IMG/VR virus record: IMGVR_UViG_3300009184_000001
Location: 30,441 to 94,440 of that record
From: a virus
Direction: 5' to 3' (one strand)
DNA length: 64,000 nucleotides
Within the stretch, counting starts at the first letter, position 1, and the number at the start of each line of letters is the position of its first letter. Shown here piece by piece: positions 24,548 to 31,601 of this stretch. Under the pieces are notes generated by a model, which ran no database searches, was not told the DNA's origin, and worked only from the letters and a program-made list of their open reading frames with translations. The position numbers and the translations under genes are program-made.

Positions 24548-24614
24548 GCGCACTCCAAGTGGCATTCCCCTAGAAATACGCAGGGTGAGTAAGGTTCGAA
24601 TCCTTACAGTGTGT
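24548..24614 (+). ncRNA. tRNA-like minihelix between the two pseudoknots
   Basis: GCGCACT (24548-24554) pairs with AGTGTGT (24608-24614, two G-U pairs) next to a T-arm-like hairpin GTAAGG-TTCGAAT-CCTTAC (24589-24607) with a canonical T loop. Only 34 bases lie between the acceptor-like strand and the T arm, too few for both D and anticodon arms, so this is not a normal tRNA. It may mimic a tRNA acceptor/T domain. Confidence 0.5.
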
Positions 24615-24622
24615 GAAAGGCT

Positions 24623-24675
24623 CTCTCTATATAATAAGTCCCCCATAGAGAGCAGTAAAAGGGGGCAAAGCCCCC
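24623..24675 (+). ncRNA. H-type pseudoknot, copy B, with competing hairpin
   Basis: Stem 1 is CTCTCTAT/ATAGAGAG (24623-24630 with 24645-24652). The loop has AATAAGT and CCCCC (24640-24644), which pairs with GGGGG at 24661-24665. The same GGGGGC can instead pair with GCCCCC (24670-24675), a hairpin with an AAA loop that excludes the pseudoknot. Compared with copy A, the outermost and innermost pairs of stem 1 are both changed and still pair. Confidence 0.7.
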
Positions 24676-24713
24676 TTAGACCCCCGTACAAGGGCGTTCT
24701 AAGGGTAACCAAA

Positions 24714-24784
24714 GGGGCTTGGCTACGACCAAGGCAAGCACAACCGCTGGCGGTAGCTGTCTTCTCTAGAAGTAGTCAAGCCCC
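24714..24784 (+). ncRNA. Long stem domain downstream of pseudoknot B
   Basis: GGGGCTTGGCTAC (24714-24726) pairs with GTAGTCAAGCCCC (24772-24784), 13 pairs with one G-U. Inside are the small stems CCGC/GCGG and TTCT/AGAA. With the two pseudoknots this makes 24433-24811 an RNA-coding rather than a protein-coding stretch. A further small stem, AGGATAG/CTATCCT, is at 24451-24476. Confidence 0.55.
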
Positions 24785-24811
24785 TCAACCTATATGAAAG
24801 GTAGGTAAGCA

Positions 24812-24997
24812 ATGACTAAATCAGTCAAGCAAGCAACACCTGTTACACCTGTTACACCAGCTAACACTAGCAAGCGAGCAATCGCTAGGCTCAAAGTTAG
24901 AGAAGCAAAGCACGGTGCAGAATGTCTTTACTGTGATGGTAGTGACCACAACCGTAAGCAAGTGTGGGATGCTGAAACACACAGTTGGGTAAAATAA
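24812..24997 (+). CDS. Small protein with one CxxC, 61 aa
   Basis: Thr/Pro-rich N-terminus (VTPVTPANTSKRAIARLK) and C-terminal ECLYCDGSDHNRKQVW, a Cys-x2-Cys with nearby His. A GAAAGGTAGG site precedes it. It shares its last base with the next start (TAATG). Function unknown. Confidence 0.55.
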   Translation: MTKSVKQATPVTPVTPANTSKRAIARLKVREAKHGAECLYCDGSDHNRKQVWDAETHSWVK

Positions 24998-25140
24998 TGA
25001 CTGAGCACAATCAATATTATGTAAAGTTCAAGCCATTTGATATAGCCGTAGCCCTAAAAGGTAACGCTGTGCCTAATGGTTGGGTAAGGATAAGCCATAG
25101 TATGTGGCTTATGTTAGTAGCACTAAAGACAAGGAGATAA
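24997..25140 (+). CDS. Hypothetical protein, 47 aa
   Basis: TAATG coupling to the previous gene and the placement of the next gene's ribosome site at its end support translation. The sequence MTEHNQYYVKFKPFDIAVAL continues to a basic end. Function unknown. Confidence 0.5.
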   Translation: MTEHNQYYVKFKPFDIAVALKGNAVPNGWVRISHSMWLMLVALKTRR

Positions 25141-25142
25141 CA

Positions 25143-25298
25143 GTGCAACTTATATGTAATGAGTGCGACTTCAATAGAGTCGCTAAATATAGACAGAGTG
25201 CTAAGCGTTTCTTGCGAATGTTTCACGTGGAACATTGGCACTACGCACAGTTGATTAGCTGTTCACAAGCATTCCGTAACAAGCCAAGGGGTATGTAA
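25143..25298 (+). CDS. Small Cys/His-rich protein, 51 aa
   Basis: The GTG at 25143 lies six bases after AAGGAG, so it is preferred over a longer ATG frame. MQLICNECDFNRVAKYRQSA has a Cys-x2-Cys, and HVEHWHYAQLISC adds His and Cys that could complete a zinc site. Coupled by TAATG to the next gene. Confidence 0.6.
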   Translation: MQLICNECDFNRVAKYRQSAKRFLRMFHVEHWHYAQLISCSQAFRNKPRGM

Positions 25299-25516
25299 TG
25301 GCTATGTGTAGGAAGTGTGACTCCGAGGGTCACAAGACTAAGGCAGAGTTCGCAATAATTGTGAAACGAGCCCTGCATACATACAAAGATAACAACCAAG
25401 TAGATAGGTCATTTTTTGTAGATGTAAGTCCACGTATCAAGGCGTATCTATGCCAACCCTGCCTGAAATACACAAAAGAAACCGAAGTAGTTCAGTTTGA
25501 TACTGAAGTGCTCTAA
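25298..25516 (+). CDS. Zinc-finger-like protein, 72 aa
   Basis: MCRKCDSEGH and YLCQPCLKYT give two Cys-x2-Cys pairs about 45 residues apart, a four-cysteine zinc site. The middle is helical. Function unknown; it could regulate the small-gene island. Confidence 0.6.
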   Translation: MAMCRKCDSEGHKTKAEFAIIVKRALHTYKDNNQVDRSFFVDVSPRIKAYLCQPCLKYTKETEVVQFDTEVL

Positions 25517-25530
25517 CAAAGGAGATAACA

Positions 25531-25713
25531 ATGGCTAGTTCGCTAACCGAATTACAGTATAGGCAAGGCACACTCACTAATAGATTAGAGAGATTGCTAA
25601 GCTTACAATCTATGATGGCTAACCCTGACAAGCGTTTAGAGAATGATATAAGACTGACACGCTTGTCCCTAGATGATGTGAGGAAACAAATTGCCAACAG
25701 AAACAATCGCTAG
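25531..25713 (+). CDS. Coiled-coil protein, 60 aa
   Basis: A heptad-like helical protein (LTELQYRQGTLTNRLERLLS) ending NRNNR, preceded by AAGGAG. Function unknown. Confidence 0.55.
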   Translation: MASSLTELQYRQGTLTNRLERLLSLQSMMANPDKRLENDIRLTRLSLDDVRKQIANRNNR

Positions 25714-25727
25714 TATTGCCAGCCAGC

Positions 25728-25750
25728 CTAGCCAACACAAACAAACTAAG
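25728..25750 (+). promoter_or_regulatory. ACACAAACA element, copy before HTH gene
   Basis: CTAGCCAACACAAACAAACT has the core CCNRACACAAACA shared with the other copies. It lies between the coiled-coil gene and the HTH start preferred here. If the longer HTH frame (from 25691) is used, the element would be inside coding sequence. Confidence 0.45.
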
Positions 25751-25798
25751 TGGGTCACAACCACTAAAGATTACCCAACATATAGTCTTACAGCACAG

Positions 25799-26014
25799 AT
25801 GGGTAGAACCATCAGACGACTTCGTACAAACCAAGATAAAACATTACGACAACTTGCTGACACAAGTTATATAGCATTGTCTTTCTTGGCTGAAGTAGAA
25901 ACAGGTAAAAAGAACGCTAGTCCACATACTGTTGAAAGCATATGCATAGGGCTAGGAATAACAACGCTAGAGTTCATGCAAGAACTCTGCGTAACAATAG
26001 AAAAAGGATGGTAA
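25799..26014 (+). CDS. XRE-family HTH regulator, 71 aa
   Basis: The protein is essentially one Cro/CI-type helix-turn-helix domain: GRTIRRLRTNQDKTLRQLAD, SYIALSFLAEVETGKKNASP, VESICIGLGITTLEFM. Such proteins repress phage promoters. The frame can be extended to ATG 25691 (107 residues), but the extension overlaps the upstream gene and holds a regulatory element, so ATG 25799 is preferred although no ribosome site is clear. It is a good candidate for an early repressor. Confidence 0.75.
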   Translation: MGRTIRRLRTNQDKTLRQLADTSYIALSFLAEVETGKKNASPHTVESICIGLGITTLEFMQELCVTIEKGW

Positions 26015-26016
26015 CA

Positions 26017-26316
26017 ATGGCTTATATAAATAGGTCCCCGCATCATTTGCACTATGACCCATCAAATGATGAGTCAAAAAAATATGCTATGGAAAAAGCA
26101 AAACAATCATTCCTACAAGCATTAATAGATGGGCTTGAAACTAGGCAGTACACTTGGGAAGTTATAGGCGACCCAGACCTTGACCGTGTTCATCTAATCT
26201 CTTGTAAAAATGAGCAAGGAGCAAAAGAGTTTGCTAGCAAAGGGCTAGTAAATGGTGCATCACTTGGTGCACTAATTGAATCACGAGTGTTGAAGTTGGA
26301 GGATTTCAATGAGTAA
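26017..26316 (+). CDS. Hypothetical protein, 99 aa
   Basis: ATG 26017 follows AAAAGGATGG. The protein reads AYINRSPHHLHYDPSNDESK, then a helical part and WEVIGDPDLDRVHLISCKNE. It looks globular and single-domain; no family recognised. Overlaps the next gene by 8 bases. Confidence 0.55.
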   Translation: MAYINRSPHHLHYDPSNDESKKYAMEKAKQSFLQALIDGLETRQYTWEVIGDPDLDRVHLISCKNEQGAKEFASKGLVNGASLGALIESRVLKLEDFNE

Positions 26317-26479
26317 AAATATAGATATACCTAGAAAGCTATACTATCGCCTGATGTTCTGGCACCAGTTAGCCAAGTTTATATATATGCTACACCGTAA
26401 GGCTAAGTGGAGAGAAGACTTAGTTGGCATCAAAATCCATAACAACAATAACAAACAACTGAAAGAAGCAAGCAAATGA
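26309..26479 (+). CDS. Basic hypothetical protein, 56 aa
   Basis: A strong GGAGG site lies six bases before the ATG and the stop overlaps the next start (ATGA). The peptide is basic and aromatic (RKLYYRLMFWHQLAKFIYML), possibly amphipathic. Function unknown. Confidence 0.6.
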   Translation: MSKNIDIPRKLYYRLMFWHQLAKFIYMLHRKAKWREDLVGIKIHNNNNKQLKEASK

Positions 26480-26742
26480 CACTAGCAGAACAATACCGTA
26501 ATGTAATCGCTGACCTAGAACAGGACATTGGTTATGAAGAGAGTGCACAAGAGACAGCACTTAGTGTGCTCAAAGGCAGACTACACGAGATAGAGAACGT
26601 GTTGCCTGACCTGTTCAACGAAGACATTGACAAGATGTTTAGTTGGATACCTGAAGTGTTTGAAGAGACACCTACCACTCAAATTGTCGATGAGTTGAAT
26701 GCTAGATTTAGTAAGTTCTCTCAAGAAGACGACAACAAATAA
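26476..26742 (+). CDS. Acidic helical protein, 88 aa
   Basis: An acidic, probably all-helical protein (ALSVLKGRLHEIENVLPDLF) coupled by ATGA to the previous gene. Function unknown. Confidence 0.55.
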   Translation: MTLAEQYRNVIADLEQDIGYEESAQETALSVLKGRLHEIENVLPDLFNEDIDKMFSWIPEVFEETPTTQIVDELNARFSKFSQEDDNK

Positions 26743-26749
26743 GATTCTT

Positions 26750-26779
26750 TTAGCAATTCCGCTAACAGATAGCTATAAC
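26750..26779 (+). promoter_or_regulatory. Possible promoter upstream of 26798 gene
   Basis: TTAGCA (26750-26755) and TATAAC (26774-26779) are 18 bases apart, a moderate sigma70 match. It could drive the gene at 26798 and the large structured RNA after it. Confidence 0.4.
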
Positions 26780-26797
26780 AAATAGAAAGGCACCACA

Positions 26798-27205
26798 ATG
26801 GCAGTAACAACAAGTATCCGAGTAGATACACAAGCAGCAAAGGCTAAACTTCAGGCTCGTCTTGACGACCACAAGAAAGCATTTGCTGCATACAATAAGG
26901 CAGTTGAAAAGTATGAAACTGACCTTGATAAATGGGCACTAAAGGTAATTAAGCACAAGGATGCTATTAAAGTATCTGTAGGTCACGGTAACTCAGTAGG
27001 TGTAGAAGTTCCTCAGTCTATGCGAGACAGTAAGCCAGTTCATCCAAGGGAGATTGACTTTGCTGGTATGTTGAACTACCGTAGTTCATACAACTCACCA
27101 AGTGATGTAGAGGCCATTGAGAATGCCTTAGGTATTCTTGGGATTGCTATTGATGCAACAATTAACGTCAATGCAATCAAAGGTGTTGGCTCATTCCTTA
27201 AGTAG
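26798..27205 (+). CDS. Hypothetical protein, 135 aa
   Basis: The N-terminal two-thirds is a long Lys/Ala/Asp-rich helix (AKAKLQARLDDHKKAFAAYN); the C-terminal part carries VGVEVPQSMRDSKPVHPREI and a short helical end. GAAAGG precedes the ATG. It is directly upstream of the large structured RNA and may be co-transcribed with it. Function unknown. Confidence 0.6.
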   Translation: MAVTTSIRVDTQAAKAKLQARLDDHKKAFAAYNKAVEKYETDLDKWALKVIKHKDAIKVSVGHGNSVGVEVPQSMRDSKPVHPREIDFAGMLNYRSSYNSPSDVEAIENALGILGIAIDATINVNAIKGVGSFLK

Positions 27206-27220
27206 TATGTAAGGAAATGG

Positions 27221-27703
27221 CACTAGGAGCAGAGATGTTCCTAGTGTCTAACCTTTACATAAAGTAAAGGACGTAGTGCCTGTCTAGAACCAAGAGCTAA
27301 GATGCAATAGGACAAAAAGCATCCACTAGCCCCATCAAAGTAAGGGAAATTCCCCCAAACGTGGACAGAGTCGATTAGGTTGTATGAGCATTTGTAACTC
27401 TAGAACTAGACAGGCACTACAAATTAAGAATTCTATGTAGCAATACATAGCATCTGGAGTGGGCGGCCAGTAAAAAGAAAACCCTATGTCGGTGCAAGAC
27501 CGAACTTCTATGCTGTGGCGAACATAGTCGGAGTTGCTGTGGTTTTAATAGTAGTTGAGTTAGCGATTGCTGAGTGCGTTACTACTGGTCATTGTCCACT
27601 TAGTTTGACTAAGAATAATACGTAAGACGAACTCACATCAAGCCCCCTGTTACACTGTCACACAATGAGTTTATATAACTAGTGCTGATGTAGCAGGGGG
27701 CTT
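27221..27703 (+). ncRNA. Large ornate structured RNA, about 480 nt
   Basis: No protein gene fits, but the stretch is packed with perfect stems: CACTAGGA/TCCTAGTG (27221-27246), CCTTTAC/GTAAAGG (27252-27270), a 15-pair long-range helix 27273-27287 with 27406-27420, CTATGTA-GCAA-TACATAG with a GNRA loop (27433-27450), long-range GGCCAGTA/TACTGGTC (27465-27472 with 27583-27590), TCGGT/ACCGA (27489-27503), CTATG/CATAG (27508-27527), CTTAGT/ACTAAG (27599-27613), and a 15-pair closing stem with one G-U, 27640-27654 with 27689-27703. Size and complexity recall the phage-associated ornate RNAs GOLLD and ROOL, but identity with either is not shown. Confidence 0.75.
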
Positions 27704-27719
27704 GCTTATAACACAGAGC

Positions 27720-27795
27720 GGCTAGCCCGACACAAACACCTAGCCCATAAGTTTCCGTAGCAATACGGTTTGCTATTAGCAACCCCGCTAATAGC
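27720..27795 (+). promoter_or_regulatory. ACACAAACA element and two hairpins before 27824 gene
   Basis: GGCTAG (27720-27725) pairs with CTAGCC (27739-27744), presenting CCCGACACAAACAC in the loop. It is followed by CCGTA-GCAA-TACGG (27755-27768) and a nine-pair GCTATTAGC/GCTAATAGC (27772-27795). They fill the leader of the next gene and may be an extension of the structured RNA or an independent control region. Confidence 0.5.
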
Positions 27796-27823
27796 CAAAT
27801 ATATATAGAAAGGTTGATGTCCT

Positions 27824-28198
27824 ATGGATAACAACGTGCCTAAGATTACTCAAGATAATCTACCTAATGATAGCTATTTCATTGTAAGAATGTGTGTTCA
27901 TTGTCAGGATATTACAGACACTATAGCAGTACCATTTCATATGCCATTCCCTAGTGTACGAATTGCTAAAGCAATGATGCTAGGAATGATTGAAGATGCT
28001 ATAGATGACGACAAGTCAGTGAACTTTACTGATGGAGTTGTACACATGACAGATGATGAGGGTGAGCAACACAAGTACATTCAGGCTATCATCCACATCA
28101 CCAACAAGATTGTTTGGCGTCCAGGTGACGACGAGCAGATAGACTCTAAGTTCAACGACATCATTGGTGCTCTTGACTTAGATACCCCAACCGAATAG
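27824..28198 (+). CDS. Hypothetical protein upstream of AAA+ ATPase, 124 aa
   Basis: The protein is acidic with MCVHCQDITDTIAVPFHM near residue 23 and a C-terminal DQIIH-like strand region (YIQAIIHITNKIVW). It lies 11 bases before the ATPase and probably shares its transcript, so it may be a partner. No family recognised. Confidence 0.6.
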   Translation: MDNNVPKITQDNLPNDSYFIVRMCVHCQDITDTIAVPFHMPFPSVRIAKAMMLGMIEDAIDDDKSVNFTDGVVHMTDDEGEQHKYIQAIIHITNKIVWRPGDDEQIDSKFNDIIGALDLDTPTE

Positions 28199-28209
28199 AA
28201 AGGCAACAA

Positions 28210-29544
28210 ATGTACGCAGCTATGATGAAGTGCCAAACTTCTACAGGAGATGTACGCACAGTCGCAGTAGTTCCTACTACTGATGATGTACGTATCTTCT
28301 CACGATTAGGAGAGGGGCGTGGTCGTGCTGGTGCTTGGCTAGAAGGAGATGTACTCATTGAACAAAATGAGTTACTTATTGGAAGCCCAGTATCACTCAA
28401 GACTACTCCGTCAGAAGACAGAGTAATCAACTCTACTATCACACCGTCAATGTTCTTGGTGAAGTTAGGCAAGAAATTGCCTGAAAGCAGCACACCTAGT
28501 TCAACGTCAGCACTAGAAGAGTTTCAATCTCTACTAGAGCAGGCATTGAATGACCCAAGTTCATTGTCTGTATATGAGCAAGCAATTGTTCATACACAAG
28601 CCACACCACAGCCAGTGGTGCAACAGCAGGTAGCAAGCCCGTTGCCTGTTCAACCCGAGATGTCTAAGGAGACACCTATGGAATACTCACAACCCCTACC
28701 AGCATCAAGCAACAGCCACAGTGTATTGCTTGTGCCAGAAATCAAGCCACACTTCACTAGGACATTCGATGAACTAGACGAAGTAACTATCCTTGATTCA
28801 GCACGAGCAAGAAAAAAGACTGTGCTTATCACAGGTCCCGCTGGTACAGGCAAGACTAGTTGTGCTTACAACTATGCCGCAGTCAATCATCTACCATTCG
28901 TAGTTATTGAAGGCACACGACAGATTGACGAGACCAAGGTTCATGGTCGCTTCATTCCTACTGGTGTTGGTAACAGCACTGCTTGGAAGTACAGTCAGTT
29001 CGTTACTGCTATCCAGCAACCGTCAGTAATCCTTATCAACGAGTTGAGTCGTATGCCTGCCAAAGCAGCCGACTTGTTCCTTCGTGTACTCAATGAGCGA
29101 GAACTAATCATTGACCAACTCAATGAGGTTATCAAGGTGCACCCTGAGTGTCTGTTCATTGTAGACCAGAACACAGGTACTGGCTATGCTGTTACAGCAC
29201 AAGACAAGGCATTGCTTGACAGAATGCAACCTAAGATGGAGTTTGATTACGACATCAAGCTTGAGTCTAAGTTCATCAAGTCCGAGTCATTGCTGTTGTT
29301 TGCACAGTCTATTCGTGAAGCAGCGACTATGACTGACCAGTTCACAACACCTATGTCGCCTCGTATCCTGCTTGACTTCGTAGACAATGCTAAGCACCTC
29401 AACTTAGCATTCGCTGTGCGTTCATTGCTCAACAACTTCCCTAAGGATGATGGTGAGCGTGAAGCAGTCAAGATGACTCTAGACTCCAACATTGACGCTA
29501 TTGCGTCAGAGTTGGGTGTAGAACTAGGCAGTTACTCAGCCTAG
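28210..29544 (+). CDS. MoxR/CobS-type AAA+ ATPase
   Basis: The 444-residue protein has an N-terminal domain of unknown type (1-120), a Gln/Pro-rich linker, then an AAA+ module: Walker A GPAGTGKT (209-216), Walker B-like SVILINELSRM, sensor region FIVDQNTGTGY and arginine-finger area QDKALLDRMQPKMEFDY. The ELSRMPAKAADLFLRVLNER stretch is typical of MoxR/CbbQ/CobS ATPases, which work with VWA-domain partners as chelatases or chaperones. The next gene encodes such a partner, separated by 107 bases with a regulatory element. Confidence 0.85.
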   Translation: MYAAMMKCQTSTGDVRTVAVVPTTDDVRIFSRLGEGRGRAGAWLEGDVLIEQNELLIGSPVSLKTTPSEDRVINSTITPSMFLVKLGKKLPESSTPSSTSALEEFQSLLEQALNDPSSLSVYEQAIVHTQATPQPVVQQQVASPLPVQPEMSKETPMEYSQPLPASSNSHSVLLVPEIKPHFTRTFDELDEVTILDSARARKKTVLITGPAGTGKTSCAYNYAAVNHLPFVVIEGTRQIDETKVHGRFIPTGVGNSTAWKYSQFVTAIQQPSVILINELSRMPAKAADLFLRVLNERELIIDQLNEVIKVHPECLFIVDQNTGTGYAVTAQDKALLDRMQPKMEFDYDIKLESKFIKSESLLLFAQSIREAATMTDQFTTPMSPRILLDFVDNAKHLNLAFAVRSLLNNFPKDDGEREAVKMTLDSNIDAIASELGVELGSYSA

Positions 29545-29559
29545 TCCCTCAAGTCTTAT

Positions 29560-29620
29560 GTAGCACAGTCGCGTTGGCTAGTCGGCTAGCCGACACAAAC
29601 ATCTAGCGTGACTGTGCTAC
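29560..29620 (+). promoter_or_regulatory. Inverted repeats and ACACAAACA element before VWA gene
   Basis: GTAGCACAGTC (29560-29570) pairs perfectly with GACTGTGCTAC (29610-29620). Inside lie the 14-base palindrome GTCGGCTAGCCGAC (29581-29594) and GCCGACACAAACATCTAGC. The gap separates the ATPase from the VWA gene and could be a processing site, attenuator or operator. Confidence 0.6.
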
Positions 29621-29651
29621 CTAAGCACCAATACAATACAAGGAGAAATAT

Positions 29652-31589
29652 ATGCAAATAATACCTAACGGTTACAATCCCCTTGAACTTGACAGTGATA
29701 AATATATTGCTGTCAATACCGACGTTGAAGACCTGAATGCTGAGCGTGCTGAGCGTATGACGAGAGTCATATCTAAGTTCTCTAGTGCGATTACATCCCG
29801 GGTTGTCAATGTGTCTGTAGTAAATGACAAGCAGGTCAACCTGCCTAGTGCAGACGCTACAGCGTGGTCAGATGCTGAGAACATCTGGTTCAATATAGAC
29901 AAGTTAGGTGACCTCAATGACCCCGACACTGCGTTAGCAATCAAGGGTGTCAGTCTTCACGAATTAGGTCACATACAACTAACACCTCGTGCTGGTAGCA
30001 ATCTAGTCAAGTGGGTTCGCGGTAACAACTTTGAGCGTGCATTCAATATACTCGAAGACCAACGCACCGAGTTGTTCTTGTCTACTAAGTACAGTAACGT
30101 AAAGCACTGGTTCACAGCAGCAGTTACTAAGTATCTTATAGACAATCCACAAGCAATACCTAATGCGTTCCCACTCATACACGGTAGGTCATTCTTACCA
30201 GCAGAGTTGCGTCAAGCAATTCGTAGTGCGTATGCCAATCAATCTATAGCCAATCAGTTGGCTAGTATTATTGACAGGTACACAGTACTCAATCTATCTG
30301 ACAGTGTTAGTATCCCTATAGCACAGCAGTTGATTAGAGAGTTCCACGAGTTGATTGCTTCAACTGGTCAAGGTTGGTCAGATGTACCTAACCCAGACAA
30401 GAATGGCAGTGGCGCAATTATGAAGTCATCAGAGAAGTCTAAGCCTATGAACAAAGCAGGTCAAGACCGTATCATTGACAAGATAAACAAAGAGCGTGGC
30501 AATCAGCAGTCTAATCCTAGTGGTGACGAAGAGGGTGAAGAGTATGAGCCTAGTGACGAGCCTAGTGATGAGCCCGGTGAAGATGGTGAGGGTGAGTCTA
30601 GTGACGGTGATGCACCTAAGCAACATCAACTTCCACAGTCTGACGGTAACCCCGGCAAGCAAGCAGGCGAAGGTGTTGAAGGTGCTACTAACAACGTTAC
30701 ACAGGTAGCACAGAAACATCTCAACAATGCTAAGCAGATATTGCGTGAAGACCTACAAGATATGGTAGCCCAGTTCAATGGTGAGTCTTCACTTACTAGC
30801 AAGCATCAGAAAACACCAGAGCGTAGTTATTATGAGCGTGAGGTAGCTGTGCCTGTAGACGTTGTTACTCAAGTCAAGTCATTCGTTAATCAACTAGAAC
30901 TGATACGTGCTGAGCATGACCCAGGTTGGAAGCGTAGAGTTAGTGCTGGTAAGTTAAATGTTTATCGTTATATGACTGGTGCTGAGCCTGACGAAGTGTT
31001 TGACCTATGGGATGAGGGTCGTGAAGATGTTGTAGACATTGAGACCGTTGTCCTGCTAGATAACTCAGGCTCTATGGGTTGGACTATTGACTCAGCACAC
31101 GATTCTATGTGGGCTATCAAGCGTGCTATGGATAAGATAGGTGCTTCTACTACAGTAGTTACTTTTGCTGATGATGCTCGTATATTGTACGGTGCCAATC
31201 AAAAAGCCAAGGTTACTAAAGCGTATGTAGGCGTAGCAGGTGGTACTAATCCTAAGCAAGCCGTTGACTATGCTAAGTACATTCTTGCTAACAGTGAGCG
31301 TGCTATCAAGATACTTATCGTCATCACTGATGGTGAATGGTGGAACTCAGAAGAGCAAGATAGAATCATAAGTCAGATGCGTAAGGCTGGTGTTATTACA
31401 GCCCTAGGTTATATTGACCCTCGTGGTGCTTGGTCTGAAGAAAACAGGCAGAGGTTTGCTGATGATAGAAAACAGCAGGTCAATGGTCACGGTGCTGAGA
31501 TTGTTGTAGCGTTAGACAACGGCAACTCACTGCTAAATCTTGCCAAAGCATTGGTCAAGGCTGGCATCAAACGTAACTTATCTAAGTAA
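29652..31589 (+). CDS. Zincin-VWA protein, CobT-like partner of the ATPase
   Basis: The 645-residue protein has an N-terminal metallopeptidase-like part with HELGH (103-107) and a downstream acidic helix NILEDQRTELF that may give a third ligand. A Glu/Asp/Pro/Ser-rich linker (about 285-350) follows, then a C-terminal VWA domain with a complete MIDAS: DNSGSMG (Asp470), GGTNPKQA and VITDGEW. This layout is like CobT/ViaA-type partners of MoxR-family ATPases. Together the pair could remodel or degrade a host protein complex or insert a metal; which is unknown. AAGGAG precedes the ATG. Confidence 0.8.
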   Translation: MQIIPNGYNPLELDSDKYIAVNTDVEDLNAERAERMTRVISKFSSAITSRVVNVSVVNDKQVNLPSADATAWSDAENIWFNIDKLGDLNDPDTALAIKGVSLHELGHIQLTPRAGSNLVKWVRGNNFERAFNILEDQRTELFLSTKYSNVKHWFTAAVTKYLIDNPQAIPNAFPLIHGRSFLPAELRQAIRSAYANQSIANQLASIIDRYTVLNLSDSVSIPIAQQLIREFHELIASTGQGWSDVPNPDKNGSGAIMKSSEKSKPMNKAGQDRIIDKINKERGNQQSNPSGDEEGEEYEPSDEPSDEPGEDGEGESSDGDAPKQHQLPQSDGNPGKQAGEGVEGATNNVTQVAQKHLNNAKQILREDLQDMVAQFNGESSLTSKHQKTPERSYYEREVAVPVDVVTQVKSFVNQLELIRAEHDPGWKRRVSAGKLNVYRYMTGAEPDEVFDLWDEGREDVVDIETVVLLDNSGSMGWTIDSAHDSMWAIKRAMDKIGASTTVVTFADDARILYGANQKAKVTKAYVGVAGGTNPKQAVDYAKYILANSERAIKILIVITDGEWWNSEEQDRIISQMRKAGVITALGYIDPRGAWSEENRQRFADDRKQQVNGHGAEIVVALDNGNSLLNLAKALVKAGIKRNLSK

Positions 31590-31601
31590 GGAGATAATAG
31601 A

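Noticed and set aside
24585-24797. A 70-residue plus-strand frame across the pseudoknot region
   Set aside because: It runs through the T-arm-like hairpin and pseudoknot B, lacks a ribosome site and has no protein-like composition. The RNA structure explains the conservation pattern better.
24433-24811. tmRNA (pseudoknots plus tRNA-like domain)
   Set aside because: The acceptor-like strands are only 67 bases apart, the pseudoknots lie outside that pair, and no tag reading frame is recognisable. The order does not match one-piece or permuted tmRNA.
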